Part shown: one piece after another, positions 1-12,096 of the stretch
Layout of the letters: the number at the start of each line of letters is the position of its first letter
Numbering within the stretch: position 1 is the stretch's first letter
Assembly (NCBI RefSeq): GCF_963678635.1
Contig: NC_087070.1
Span: 48,465,467 to 48,529,466, forward strand
DNA length: 64,000 nucleotides
Reading direction: 5' to 3'
Origin: Symsagittifera roscoffensis
Lineage: Eukaryota; Xenacoelomorpha; Acoela; Convolutidae
The notes under the pieces: model-generated
Told to the model about the DNA's origin: nothing
The model's input: only the letters and a program-made list of their open reading frames with translations
The model's database searches: none
Made by a program: the position numbers and the translations under genes

Positions 1-3000
1 CACAAATTTTTTGCGGTGTGGTTGGAAAATTAGTCGCTGCCTGGTCAAAAATTTTGTTGCTAATTAGTAAGACAAATAGTCGCGGCATGGTCAAAAAGTC
101 AATCGCTCCATGAACAAACAATTGGTCGCGGTATGAACAAACAATTAGTCGCGGCTTGGTCGCAAATTAGTCGCGGCGTGGTCAAAAAATTGTCGCGGCC
201 TGATCAAAATCTTAGTCCACGCATACGAAAAAAAATGTCTGTCCCTGGTTAAAAAAATTCGCTGTCGAGTAGAAAAAATGGTCGCAGCGTGGTTAAAAAA
301 TGAGTCGCGGCCTGGTCTGAAAATTAGTCATAGCATGTTTGAAATTATAGTTGCTGCTTTGTTGAAAATTAGTCGCGGCAAACCAAAAAATCAATCGCTG
401 CATAGTAGAAACATTAGTCCCAGCGTGGTCAAAAAATGAGTCGCTGCCTGGTCGGAAAATTTGTCATCCCGTGTTTGAAACATTGGTTGCTGCATGGTTG
501 AAAAATTAGTCCTGATATGGTCGAAAACTTAGTCGCAGCCTAGACGAAAAATTGGTCGCGTCGTGGTCGGAAAGTTAGTGGCAGCGTGGTAGAAAAATTA
601 GTCGCTGCCTGGTTGAAAACTAGTCGCTGAATAGTAGACTCATTAGTCGCAACATGCTCAAAAAATTAGTCACGGCATGAACAAAAAAATAGTCGAGGCG
701 TGTCCCAAATAATAGTCGAGTCGTGGTCAAAAAACTAGAGGCGGCGTGCTAGAAAAATTAGTCGCGGCCTAGTCGTAAATTTAGTCGCTGCATAGTAAAA
801 CAAATTAGTCTTTCCATGGTTGAAAAAGTTAATCGCTGCATAGTAGAGGAATTCATCGCCACGTGGTCAAAAAATGAAGTGCCTGGTCAAAAAATTAATC
901 GAGACAGGGTCAAATTTTAATCGCGGCATAGTAAAAACATTAGTTAAGGCATGGTCGAAAAATTACTCGCTGCATAGTGAAACAGTTAGTACAGGCGTAG
1001 TCAAAAAATGTCTGTCTCTGCATAGTAGAAAATTTTGCCGCGGCTTAGACAGAAAATTAGTCGCGGGGTAGTCAAAAATTATTCGGGTCGTAGTCGAAAA
1101 ATTAGTCATTGCCTGGTCGAAAAATTAGTCGGTGAATAGTAAAATAATTAACAGCGATATGATTGAAAATTTAGTCGCTGCATGAACAAAAAATTAGTCG
1201 CGGCTTGGTCGACAAATTAGTCGCGGCCTGGTCAAAATCTTATCCCATGCATAGGGAAAAAAATTAGTCGTTCCACGGTTGAAAAAATTAATCGCATCGT
1301 GGCTGAAAAAGAAGTCGCGGCCTGGTCGGAAAATCAGTCATAGCATGGTTGAAAAAGTAGTTGCTGCTTTGTTGAAAATTAGTCGCGGCATGGTCAAAAA
1401 GTTAGTCGCAGCTTAGTCACAAATTTTTGCAGTGTAGTTGGAAAATTAGTCGCTGCCTGGTCAAAAGTTTAGTTGCTAATTAGAAAGACAAATAGTCGCG
1501 GCAAGTTCAAAAAACTAATCGCTGCATGAACAAACAATTAGTCGCGGCTTGGTCCTAAAGTAGTCGCGGCGTGGTCGAAAATGTGTCGCGGCCTGGTAAA
1601 AATCTTAGTCCATGCATGGGAAAAAAATAGTCTGTCCCTGGTTGAAAAAAATTGCTGTCGAGTAGAAGAAATGGTCGCAGCGTGGTTGAAAAATGAGTCG
1701 CGGCCTGGTCTGAAAATTAAATTTAGCATGTTTGAAATTATAGTTGCTGCTTTGTTGAAAATTAGTCGCGGCAAATCAAAAAAACAATCGCTGCATAGTA
1801 GAAAAATTAGTCCCAGCGTGGTCAAAAAATGAGTCGCTGCCTGGTCGGAAAATTTGCCAACCCGTGTTTGAAACATTGGTTGCTGCATGCTTGAAAAATT
1901 AGTCCTGGTATGGACGGAAAATGAGTCGCAGCCTGGAAGAAAAGTTTTTTCGCGTCGTGGTCGAAAAGTTAGTGGCAGCGTGGTAGAAAAGTTAGTCGCT
2001 GCCTGGTTGAAAAATTAGTCGCTGAATAGTAGACTCATTAGTCGCGACATGCTCAAAAAATTAGTCACGGCATGAACAAAAAAATAGTCGAGGCGTGTCC
2101 CAAATATTAGTCGAGTCGTGGTCAAAAAACTAGTGGCGGCGTGCTAGAAAAATTAGTCGCGGCCTAGTCGTAAATTTAGTCGCTGCATAGTAAAACAAAA
2201 TAGTCTTTCCATGGTTGAAAAATTTAATCGCTGTATAGTAGAGGGATTGATCGCCACGTGGTCAAAATTAGTCGAAAAGAGTATAAAATTAGTCGAGACA
2301 ATCAAATTTTAGTCTCGGCATAGTAAAAACATTAGTTAAGGCATGGTCGAAAAATTACTTGCTGCATAGTAAAAAAAATTAGTCCAGGCGTGGTCAAAAA
2401 ATGTCTGTCTCTGCATAGTAGAAAATTTTGCCGCGGCTTAGACAGAAAATTAGTCGCGGCGTAGTCAAAAATTATTCGGGTCGTAGTCGAAAAATTAGTC
2501 ACAGCCTGGTCGAAAAGTTAGTCGTTGAATAGTAAAACAATTAACCGCGATATGATTGAAAATTTAGTCGCTGCATGAACAAACAATTAGTCGCGGCTTG
2601 GTCGACAAATTAGTCAAATCTTACTCTATGCATAGGAAAAAAAGTAGTCGTTTCATGGTTGAAAAAATTAATCGCATCGTGGCTGAAAAAAAAAGTCGCG
2701 GCCTGGTCGGAAAATCAGTCATAGCATGGTTGAAAATATAGTTGCTGCTTTGTTGAAAATTAGTCGCGTCATGGTAAGAAAAATAGTCTCTGCATAGTAG
2801 AAAAATTAATCCCGGCGTGGTCGAAAAATGAGTAGCTGCCTGGTCAGAAAACTAGTCACCGCATGGTTGAAACATTAATTGATGCATGGTTGAAAAAATA
2901 TAGTCGTGGTACGGTCGAAAAGTTAGTCGCGGCCCGGTCGGAAAATTAGCCGAGGCAGGGTCAAAATTTTAGTTGCTGCATAGTAAAAAAAATATTCAAG

Positions 3001-3066
3001 GCCTTGTCGAAAATTTGCACGCTGCACAGTTGAAAAGTTATTCAGGTGTGGCCAAAACATTAGTCG
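1..3066. repeat. Degenerate 21-23 bp minisatellite with ~1.4 kb higher-order period
   Basis: The whole stretch is built of short units of the form TTAGTCGCGGC-TGGTC-AAAAA, with variable spacing and many substitutions (GCTGCATAG, GTCGTGGTC, CAGCCTGG variants). A higher-order copy is visible: the motif CACAAATTTTTTGCGGTG at position 1 returns at about 1419, the phrase AGTCGAGGCGTGTCCCAAAT at 691 returns at about 2086, and the start of CATAGTAGAAAATTTTGCCG near 1021 returns near 2411. The array therefore holds about two 1.4 kb higher-order units, then more diverged DNA to about 3066. Short open frames on both strands (for example 874-1071, 1538-1888, 2923-3162) follow the repeat and are not credible genes. 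The array starts before the window. Confidence 0.9.
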
Positions 3067-3290
3067 CGGTACTGCTGAATTGACCCATATGTAATTTTCA
3101 GTTGAAAAATTCGCTAGTTTCTTGTTCAGGGGTTTAACTTTTTGTACAATTGAGACTAACAAATGCAGCAGCAGGATTAAAAACCGTTAGCGAAAGGAAA
3201 AAATACGGGGACTTCTAATTTGTCTCGACTTTTTTCTTAAAACCATACAAAACACGGAACAGTGTCTAACCAGAGTAGATGCTAGGAAAG
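3067..3290 (+). repeat. 230-bp 'tail' module ending the minisatellite
   Basis: A non-minisatellite stretch that recurs, about 70-85% alike by eye, after each shorter minisatellite block downstream (from about 5650, 6950, 8410, 9715 and 11170). Landmarks are AAGTTTGCTAGTTTCTTGTT-like text, ATGCAGCAGCGG, a run like AAAAACCGTTAGC, CGGGGACTTC, and ACGGAACAGTGTCTAACC followed by GTAGATGCTA. The constant pairing of minisatellite with tail suggests both belong to one repeat element, but I recognise no known family. Confidence 0.75.
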
Positions 3291-3736
3291 CGACAGAAAT
3301 CTGAAAGATGGGTTTTTCATTTTGACAGATGAAATAGAAAACAGATGAATATTGGTTTAATATGTAGGTTGAATATAGTTTGATGTATCTCATCGTTTGA
3401 AAGTTTATTCATTCATCGTGAAAACAATTGGTTTTCCGCTTTTTTCACGCTCAAAAGGTGTAGCCTTTTTTAAGGTGCGCCCAATCGACATGTTTTGAAA
3501 ACAATTGGGTTATTTGAAAAGAGTATCTAACATGTTTTTTATGGGAAGTAAAAGGCTACAGCTCATTTAGAGAACAAATTGGTTTTATTTACTTAAACTG
3601 AGAGTTGAAATGACTGAAACTAGCTGATTTGAGTGTGCATAGCTGGTCAGAAGCTTGTAAATTTCTGGAATCTTCTAGATAATCAACGAGTCAACTTCAA
3701 GTCAGCATTCGATCAAACATTTGATTGGAGTCATTC
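3291..3736. other. AT-rich DNA, no gene seen
   Basis: Between the tail module and the hAT element. Only short frames without coding character occur here. No RNA gene or clear repeat is visible. Confidence 0.5.
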
Positions 3737-3744
3737 AAATAAAT

Positions 3745-4171
3745 CAGGGGCGGATCTAGGATTTTCTCGAGGGGGGGGGCGGATTTTCAAAAAAAATTCG
3801 AAAATTTTGACGACCTTTTTTTAGGTCGATCAAATTGATTTTTTGAGCTCTCCTAAAGCACTGCTTTGCCCCTATTTTGGCTAAATTTTCCCGCAGGCAA
3901 ATTTTTGAAAAAAAAAACAGTCAAAAAAGCCGTTTTTGGGCACTTTTTGAAAAATTTGGACAAAAAAAATCGCGTTTTTTTTGGCGCGCGCTCCCCCTCA
4001 AAGTTAGAATATATTGGCGCCAAAGGCGCCTTTAGAAAATTTTTAGGGTCGGTCGGCCAAAAATGGATTTCTTAAAAAGTATCAAAGGGGGGACCCTTTG
4101 GGTCGGCAGGGGGTCGAATCTCTGAGGGGGGGGGGGGCGTCCGCTTCCTCCCCCCCCTAAATCCGCCCCTG
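3745..4171. mobile_element. Non-autonomous hAT element (MITE), intact ends
   Basis: The element begins CAGGGGCGGATCTAGG and ends CCTAAATCCGCCCCTG, giving terminal inverted repeats that match at 15 of 16 positions. It is flanked on both sides by the same 8 bp, AAATAAAT (3737-3744 and 4172-4179), the target duplication length of hAT transposons; the CAGGGGCGGAT-type end is also common in animal hAT elements. At 427 bp and without a transposase reading frame it must rely on a transposase made elsewhere. The interior has G- and C-runs just inside the ends and a GGCGCC-rich middle. A related, shortened element lies at 34148, 38922 and 46166. Its clean ends and exact duplication suggest a fairly young insertion. 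Confidence 0.92.
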
Positions 4172-4179
4172 AAATAAAT

Positions 4180-4511
4180 CAACCAGGAATGGAACATCTG
4201 CAGAGTTAAATATAAAATGGAAGAAATGTCTGTAAAATGGGGAAAAATTAACGACTTTTGTCTAAAGCTATTGAGGCTACCGTGAGGGGACCAGAAATGT
4301 ACACAACCAGCAAGGATTCGATTATTATAGATGATATCCCAATCGAACCGGAAGACTCGGACCAATTTTTATCAAATTGTTTTTGATTTTGCCATGAATA
4401 TTTTGAAGTAAATATTCAGCGGTCAAGTCTGAAAGCTTTTTACATTCTCCCAGGCGAAACATTTAATAGCCTCAAGTAGTCAAATTTTTTGAAATTTGAG
4501 TATTTCCACGA
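4180..4511. other. AT-rich DNA, no gene seen
   Basis: Stretch between the hAT element and the 2.75 kb tandem array. No feature can be supported. Confidence 0.5.
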
Positions 4512-5469
4512 GAAAAATATGGTTTATGCACAGAAAAATATTGCGAAAATTCCGTTGAATAGTTTCAAAAGCTTTTAGATGAGGTAAAGATTGCCGACTA
4601 TGGATGCATACAATAAAGTTACCGAAACAAAGGAAATGTACCAGCTACGTTAAATTTTTCCATTCTTATTCAGTAGGCGATGGTAAGCTTGAGGATCAGT
4701 TGCTTGTCAAGTTGCTCAGATCAGAGACGGATCTCTGTAACTATCTCCCCTGTGGTACCTAGTAGCAAATTCTCCTATTTTGAAAAAGATACTTATCGTT
4801 GCTTAGTAGCTGCTTGCTGAATATGGAATCAAGCAATTTCGGTTAAAATCGATTAACAAAAAACGGTTACAATATTGGAAAAAATAATGTACAACAGTAT
4901 CTTTGAAAGAAATCTACGGTGGATGTTATGCAAACAGTTATGTGATTACGCACAAAATTATTGTAAATTCAGAGAATTTTTCCCAAAGATGATTTTTTTC
5001 GAGAACCTTTTCAGTAGCCTTTCATTTTTCAAAAAAAATGTAATTTTGATTTTTTTTAATCTGGGTTATTTATGAGCAGTTGCTTACATAAAAACCGGGT
5101 TTACAATATGCAAACAATTGAAACATTTTTTTCTTATTAATCAGCCGATGGTTAACTTGGGGATCAGTTACCTGTCAAGTTTCTTAATAAGAAACGGATC
5201 TCTGTAAGTATTCCTTACCCCCTGTGCTATCTAGTAGCAAATTCCCCTATAACAGTCAGAACGTTTTTTGTCTGTGAGCGCCGATTCGGAGTTTTTCAAT
5301 GTCAAAATTTTTTAAAAATAACAAAATTGTTGTGGTGTATGACTTAATGATTTTAGTTAAAAAAAAGAATTATATCATAAACTACTGAAAAATTTTATCC
5401 CCTTATCTAGAAAAAGCGGATTTTGTTTTGCTCTCCCCAATTTAAAAATAAACTAATTGCTAAATGGAA

Positions 5470-5880
5470 CTATAGGCAGATTACAGTCGCTGCATATTAG
5501 GAAAAACTAATCGAGGCAAGGTCAACAGTTAGTCATGGTGGGGTTGAAAAATTAGTCGTGGCATGGTTGAAAAAAAGTCGCAACCTGGCCAAAAAACTAT
5601 CAAAGCACAATTGAAAAATTATTCAGGCGTGGGCAAAACATTATTCGCTCTACCGCTCAATTGAACCATGCGTAATTTTCAATTAAAAAGTTTGCTAGTT
5701 TCTTGTTAAGTTATTTAACTTATTATACATTGAGAATAAAGATGCAGCAGCGGACAAGATTAAAAAAACCGTTAGCAAAAAGACAACATGCGGGGACTTC
5801 AAAATTGTCTCAATTTTGTTTTTAAACATTTAAAACACGGAACAGTGTCTAACCTGAGTAGATGCTAAATGAAATTATAA
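5470..5880. repeat. Minisatellite plus tail module, copy 1a
   Basis: A short block of the minisatellite seen at 1-3066 (about 5480-5650: AATTAGTCGTGGCATGG, GTCGCAACCTGG), followed by the tail with ATGCAGCAGCGGAC and ACGGAACAGTGTC. Only about eight minisatellite units remain here, against well over a hundred in the first array. Confidence 0.8.
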
Positions 5881-6724
5881 GCAGAGTGAATTGCAATTAT
5901 ATGCAGTTTTGTCTGATTTTAAAAAAATTGCAAAAAAAAAAATATATCAAGTCGGATTTTAAAATCTCCAAGTAATTCTTTTGATTGCAGTTGAAATTGT
6001 TGAATTTGAGTTTAATACCGGTTAAACTTCAAAAAACTACGAAAACGGTCTCAATCGTTGCAAAAGTTGGCTAATAACTTCTGATAACAGGTTCTGAGAG
6101 TTTTCATTAGTATGACTAATACAATGCAGCTAAAGTTTTCCTTTGGTAAAACCAAATATTCGTTTTCTTTGTTTCAAATAAACGGAGAACAGATACCACA
6201 AAATTTTGAAAAATTTCAATTAATATTATCAAACAACTCAACTTAAGCTCATAAAGCGAAAAATTTAAACTAAAAAACTGGCAAGCTAATGGGGCAGTCC
6301 TTCTTGTAGCTAAGCCTTAAGTGCCTGAAGTGTATTGGAGTTTGAGAGATTTTTGTTAACAAACCGCGAGATAATTGCAGTAACTAGAAAATCTTATCTC
6401 CAGAGTAAGGGACTTTTTCTGTCTGTCAATCAACTACTCATCAGTGTTAGTACATGGTATCAAATCTAGAGCGTTTTATTCTGAGGGTTTCTGAAAAAAT
6501 ATTGCGTTTTTTGGTACTATGTCTGAAATTTTTAGTAGCTTTTTAACAAAATTTTTTCATCTAAAAGTTTATGACTTCTGGAACTTAAATGTATAATATT
6601 AGCTGTGATTATGTTTTTGTAAAGATATGAGTGTTTTAAAATTGATGTTTTGATTGGCTTGAGATAATTAAGGTTCGATATAGCTGGTGCTATCAGGCGT
6701 CAGCTTCGAACCAGTTTGTTCAAT

Positions 6725-7185
6725 CTAGTTTGCAAAAATTAGTTGCAGCCTGGTCGAAAAAGTTGGCCGAGGTTGGTGGAAAAGTTAGTCGCTGCATATT
6801 AGAAAAACTAATCGAGGCGTGGTCAAAGGTTAGTCACAGCGTGGTTGAAAAATTAGCCGTGGCATGGTTGAAAAAAGTCCGCAACCTGGCCGAAAAATTG
6901 GTCGATGCACAATTGCAAAATTGTTCAAGCATGGCCAAAACATTAGTCGCTGTACCGGTTATTTGACCAATAGGTAATTTGCAATTAAAAAGTTTGCTAG
7001 TTTCTTGTTGGGCAATCTAACTTATTATACTTTTGAGAATACAAAATGCAGCAGCGGAGAAGATTCAAAACAGTTAGCAAAAAGACAGCATGCGGGGTCT
7101 TCAAAATTGTGTCGATTTTTTTGAAAACCATTTAAAACCCGAAACAGTGTCCATCCGGAGTAGATGCTAAGTGAAACTATAGGCA
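6725..7185. repeat. Minisatellite plus tail module, copy 1b
   Basis: Second block in the 2.75 kb unit: minisatellite units at about 6730-6955, then the tail with ATGCAGCAGCGGAGAAG and a variant of GAAACAGTGTCC. The open frame across 6730-6966 has no ATG-led coding character and comes from the repeat. Confidence 0.8.
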
Positions 7186-8229
7186 GAGTGAATTGCGATT
7201 ATATGCAGTTTTGTCGGTTCTATGCAGAATTGAGATTATATGCAGGAAAAATATGGTTTATGCACAGAAAAATATTGCGAAATTTCCGTTGAAAAGTTTC
7301 AAAAGCTTTTAGATGAGGTAAAGATTGCCAACTATGAATGCATACAATAAAGTTACCGAAACAAGGGAAATGTACCAGCTACGTTTAATTTTTCCATTCT
7401 TATTCAGTAGGCGATGGTAAGCTTGAGGATCAGTTGCTGGTCAAGTTGCTCAGATCAGAGACGGATCTCTGTAACTATCTCCCTTGTGGTACCTAGTAGC
7501 AAATTCTCCTATTTTGAAAAAGATACTTATCGTTGCTTAGTAGCTGCTTGCTGAATATGGAATCAAGCAATTTCGGTTAAAATCGATTAACAAAAAACGG
7601 TTACAATATTGGAAAAAATAATGTACAACAGTATCTTTGAAAGAAATCTACGGTGGATGTTATGCAAACAGTTATGTGATTACGCACAAAATTAGAGTAA
7701 ATGCAGAGACTTTTTCCCAAAGATGATTTTTTTTGCGAACTTTTTCAGTAGCTAATATTTTAAAAAAAAATGTAATGTTGATTTTTTAAATCTGGGTTAT
7801 TTATGAGCAGTTGCTTAGATAAAACCGGTTTTACAATATGCAAAACAGCTTTTAAAAGTTTCAAATCAAACAATTGAAACGTTTTTTTCTGATTAATCAG
7901 CCGCTGGTTAACTTGGGGATCAGTTACCTGTCAAGTTTCTTAATAAGAAACGGATCTCTGTAAGTATTCCTTACCCCCTGTGCTATCTAGTAGCAAATTC
8001 CTCTATAACAGTCAGAACGTTTTTTGTCTGTGAGCGCCGATTCGGAGTTTTTCAATGTCAAAATTTTTTAAAAATAACAAAATTGTTGTGGTGTATGACT
8101 TAATGATTTTAGTTAAAAAAAAAAGAATTATATCATAAACTAATGAAAAAATTTTATCCCCTTATCTAGAAAAAACGGATTTTGTTTTGCTCTCCCCAAT
8201 TTAAAAATAAACTAATTGCTAAATGGAAC

Positions 8230-8640
8230 TATAGGCAGATTACAGTCGCTGCATATTAGGAAAAACTAATCGAGGCAAGGTCAACAGTTAGTCACGGTGG
8301 GGTTGAAAAATTAGTCGTGGCATGGTTGAAAAAAAGTCGCAACCTGGCCAAAAAATTATTCAAAGCACAATTGAAAAATTATTCAGGCGTGGGCAAAACA
8401 TTATTCGCTCTACCGCTCAATTGAACTATGCGTAATTTTCGATTAAAAAGTTTGCTAGTTTCTTGTTAAGTTATCTAACTTATTATACATTGAGAATAAA
8501 GATGCAGCAGCGGACAAAATTAAAAACCATTAGCAAAAAGACAACATGCGGGGACTTCAAAACTGTCTCAATTTTGTTTTTAAACATTTAAAACACGAAA
8601 CAGTGTCTAACCTGAGTAGATGCTAAATGAAATTATAAGC
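8230..8640. repeat. Minisatellite plus tail module, copy 2a
   Basis: Equivalent of the block at 5470, with nearly the same units and tail. Confidence 0.8.
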
Positions 8641-9484
8641 AGAGTGAATTGCAATTATATGCAGTTTTGTCTGGTTTTAAAAAAATTGCAAAAAAAATAT
8701 ATATCAAGTCGGATTTTAAAACCTCCAAGTAATTCTTTTGATTGCCAGTTGAAATTGTTGAATTTGAGTTTAATACCAGTTAAACGTCAAAAAAACTACG
8801 AAAGCGGTCTCAATCGTTGGAAAAGTTGGCTAATAACTTCTGATAAAAGGTTCTGATAGTTTTCATTAGTTTGACTAATACAATCAATGCAGCTAAAGTT
8901 TTCCTTTGGTAAAACAAAATACTCGTTTTCTTTGTTTCAAGTAAATGGAGAACAGATACCACAAAATTTTGAAAAATTTCAAATAATGTTATCAAACATA
9001 TCAATTTAAGCTCATAAAGCGAAAAAGTTAAACCATAAAACTGGCAAGCTAATGGGGCAGTTCTTCTTGAAGCTAAGCTTTAAGTGCCTGAAGTGTATTG
9101 GAGTTTGAGAGATTTTTGTTAACAAACCGCGAGATAATTGCAGTAGCTAGAAAATCTTATCTCCAGAGTAGGGGACTTTTTCCGTCTGTCAATCAACTAC
9201 TCATCAGTGTTAGTACTTGGTATCAAATCTAGAGCGTTTTATTCTGAGGGTTTCAGAAAAAATATTGCGTTTTTTGGTACTATGTCTGAAATTTTTAGTA
9301 GCTTTTTAACAAAATTTTTTCATCTAAAAGTTTATGACTTCTGGAACTTAAATGTATAATATTAGCTGTGATTATGTTTTTGTAAAGATATGAGTGTTTT
9401 AAAATTGATGTTTTGATTGGTTTGAGATAATTAAGGTTCGATATATCTGGTGATATCAGGCGTCAGCTTCGAACCAGTTTGTTC

Positions 9485-9945
9485 AATCTAGTTCGCAAAA
9501 ATTAGTTGCAGCCTGGTCAAAAAACTTGGCCGAGGTTTGGTGGAAAACTTAGTCGCTGCATATTAGAAAAACTAATCGAGGCGTGGTCAAAGGTTAGTCA
9601 CAGCGTGGTTGAAAAATTAGCCGTGGCATGGTTGAAAAAATGTCCGCAACCTGGCCGAAAAATTAGTCGATGCACAGTTGAAAAATTGTTCAAACATGGC
9701 CAAAGCATTAGTCGCTGTACCGGTTATTTGAACAATGTGTAATTTGCAATTAAAAATTTGCTAGTTTCTTGTTGGGCGATCTAACTTATTATACTTTTGA
9801 GAATACAAAATGCAGCAGCGGAGAAGATTCAAAACAGTTAGCAAAAAGACAGCATGCGAGGACTTCAAAATTGTGTCGATTTTTTTGAAAACCATTTAAA
9901 ACCCGGAACAGTGTCCAACCGGATTAGATGCTAAGTGAAACTATA
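9485..9945. repeat. Minisatellite plus tail module, copy 2b
   Basis: Equivalent of the block at 6725. The minisatellite ends near 9720 and the tail runs to the GTGTCCAACC landmark near 9915. Confidence 0.8.
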
Positions 9946-10994
9946 GGCAAAGTGAATTTCGATTATATGCAGTTTTGTCGATTCTATGCAGAATTGAGAT
10001 TATATGCAGGAAAAATATGGTTTATGCACAGAAAAACATTGCGAAAATTCCGTTGAAAAGTTTCAAAAGCTTTTAGATGAGATAAAGATTGCCAACTATG
10101 AATGCATACAATAAAGTTACCGAAACAAGAGAAATGTACCAGCTACGTTAAATTTTTCCATTCTTATTCAGTAGGCGATGGTAAGCTTGAGGATCAGTTA
10201 CTGGTCAAGTTGCTCAGATGAGAGACCGATCTCTGTAACTATATCCCCTGTGGTACCTACTAGCAAATTCTCCTATTTTGAAAAAGATACTTATCGTTGC
10301 TTAGTAGCTGCTTGCTGAATATGGAATCAATCAATTTCTGTTAAAATCGATTAACAAAAGTGGTTACAATATTGGAAAAAGTATTGTACAACAGTATCTT
10401 TGAAAGAAATCTACGGTGGATGTTATGCAAACAGTTATGTGATTACGCACAAAATTATTGTATATTCAGAGAATTTTTCCCAAAGATGATTTTTTTCGAG
10501 AACCTTTTCAGTAGCCTTTCATTTTAAAAAAAAATGTAATTTTGATTTTTTTTAATCTGGGTTATTTATGAGCAGTTGCTTACATAAAACCGGTTTTACA
10601 ATATGCAAAACAGCTTTTAAAAGTTTCAAATCAAACAATTGAAACATTTTTTTCTGATTAATCAGCCGCTGGTTAACTTGGAGATCAGTTACCTGTCAAG
10701 TTTCTTAATAAGAAATGGATCTCTGTAAATATTCCTTACCCCCTGTGCTATCTAGTAGCAAATTCCCCTATAACAGTCAGAACGTTTTTTGTCTGTGAGC
10801 GCCGATTCGGAGTTTTTCAATGTCAAAATTTTTTAAAAATAACAAAATTGTTGTGGTGTATGACTTAATGATTTTAGTTTAAAAAAAGAATTATATCATA
10901 AACTAATGAACAATTTTATGCCCTTATCTAGAAAAAACGGATTTTGTTTTGCTTTCCCCAATTTAAAAATAAACTAATTGCTAAATGGAACTAT

Positions 10995-11400
10995 AGACAG
11001 ATTACAGTCGCTGCATATTAGGAAAAACTAATCGAGGCAAGGTCAACAGTTAGTCATGGTGGGGTTGAAAAATTAGTCGTGGTATGGTTGAAAAAAGTCG
11101 AAAACCTGGCCAAAAAATTATTCAAAGCACAATTGAAAAATTATTCAGGCGTGGGCAAAACATTATTCGCTGTACCGCTCAATTGAATCATGCGTAATTT
11201 TCAATTAAAAAGTTTGCTAGTTTCTTGTTAAGTTATCTAACTTATTATACATTGAGAATAAAGATGCAGCAGCGGACAAGATTAAAAACCGTTAGCAAAA
11301 AGACAACATGCGGGGACTTCAAAATTGTCTCATTTTTTTTTAAAAAACATTTGAAACACGGAACAGTGTCTAACCTGAGTAGATGCAAATTGAAATTATA
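10995..11400. repeat. Minisatellite plus tail module, copy 3a
   Basis: Equivalent of the blocks at 5470 and 8230, within the last, shortened copy. Confidence 0.8.
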
Positions 11401-11669
11401 GACAGAGTGAATTGCAATTATATGCAGTTTTGTCTGATTTAAAAAAAATTGCAAAAAAAATTATATCAACTCCGGATTTTAAAATCTCAAAGTAATTATT
11501 TTGATTGCCAGTTGAAATTGTTGAATTTGTGTTTAATACCGGTTAAACTTCAAAAAAACTACGAAAGCGGTCTCAATCATTGGAAAAATTGGCTAATAAC
11601 TTCTGATAACAGGTTCTGAGAGTTTTCATTACTTTGACTAATACAATGCAGCTAAAGTTTTCCTTTGGT

Positions 11670-11862
11670 AAAACCAAATATTCGTTTTCTTTTTTTCAAG
11701 TAAACGGAGAACAGATACAACAAAATTTTGAAAAATTTCATATAATAGTATCAAATAATTGGGAAAACCAAAAATTCGTTTTCTTTGTTTCAAGTAAACG
11801 AAAAACAGATACCCAAATGTCTGAAAAGTTTCACAGAATAGTATCAAATAATTCAACTTAAG
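11670..11862. repeat. Local ~94-bp tandem duplication
   Basis: The stretch from AAACCAAATATTCG through AGTATCAAATAATT occurs twice in a row here (about 11670-11763 and 11764-11860), with some divergence between the two. Copies 1 and 2 of the 2.75 kb unit carry it once. Confidence 0.75.
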
Positions 11863-12096
11863 CTCACAAAATATCAAAAATTCAAACTATAAGACTGGCG
11901 AACTAATGGGGTAGTTTTTCTCGAAGCTAGGCTTTAAGTGCCTGAAGTGTATTGGAGTTTGAGAGATTTTTGTTAACAGACCGCGAGATAATTGCAGTAA
12001 CTAGAAAATCTTATCTCCAGAGTAAGGGACTTTTTCTGTCTGTCAATCAACTACTCATCAGTGTTAGTACATGGTATCAAATCTAGAGCGTTTTAT

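Larger units (their letters stand above)
4512..7244. repeat. 2.75 kb tandem repeat, copy 1
   Basis: First of three copies defined by the landmark AAAAATATGGTTTATGCACA (about 4512, 7245, 10009). The unit contains, in order: a segment with two versions of a motif reading GGATCTCTGTAA then CTAGTAGCAAATTC; a minisatellite plus tail block; a stretch with GCAGCTAAAGTTTTCCTTTG; a second minisatellite plus tail block; and a short joining piece. No protein-coding frame is conserved between the copies. The spacing from copy 1 to copy 2 is 2,733 bp and from copy 2 to copy 3 is 2,764 bp. Confidence 0.9.
7245..10008. repeat. 2.75 kb tandem repeat, copy 2
   Basis: Full copy with the same order of parts as the first. 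By eye it differs from copy 1 by scattered substitutions and small indels, for example near 7690-7860, where copy 1 lacks a stretch present in copies 2 and 3. This indicates moderate age or incomplete homogenisation. Confidence 0.9.
10009..12096. repeat. 2.75 kb tandem repeat, copy 3 (cut short)
   Basis: Third copy. It matches the others up to ATCTAGAGCGTTTTAT and then stops at about 12096, so it lacks the second minisatellite plus tail block. It contains one local duplication near 11670-11860 that the other copies do not have. Confidence 0.88.

Noticed and set aside
874-1888. Open frames on both strands within the first minisatellite
   Set aside because: They follow from a short repeat lacking stops in some frames. 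The reading is repetitive (AWSKN, VVEKL) on both strands and changes phase with unit length.
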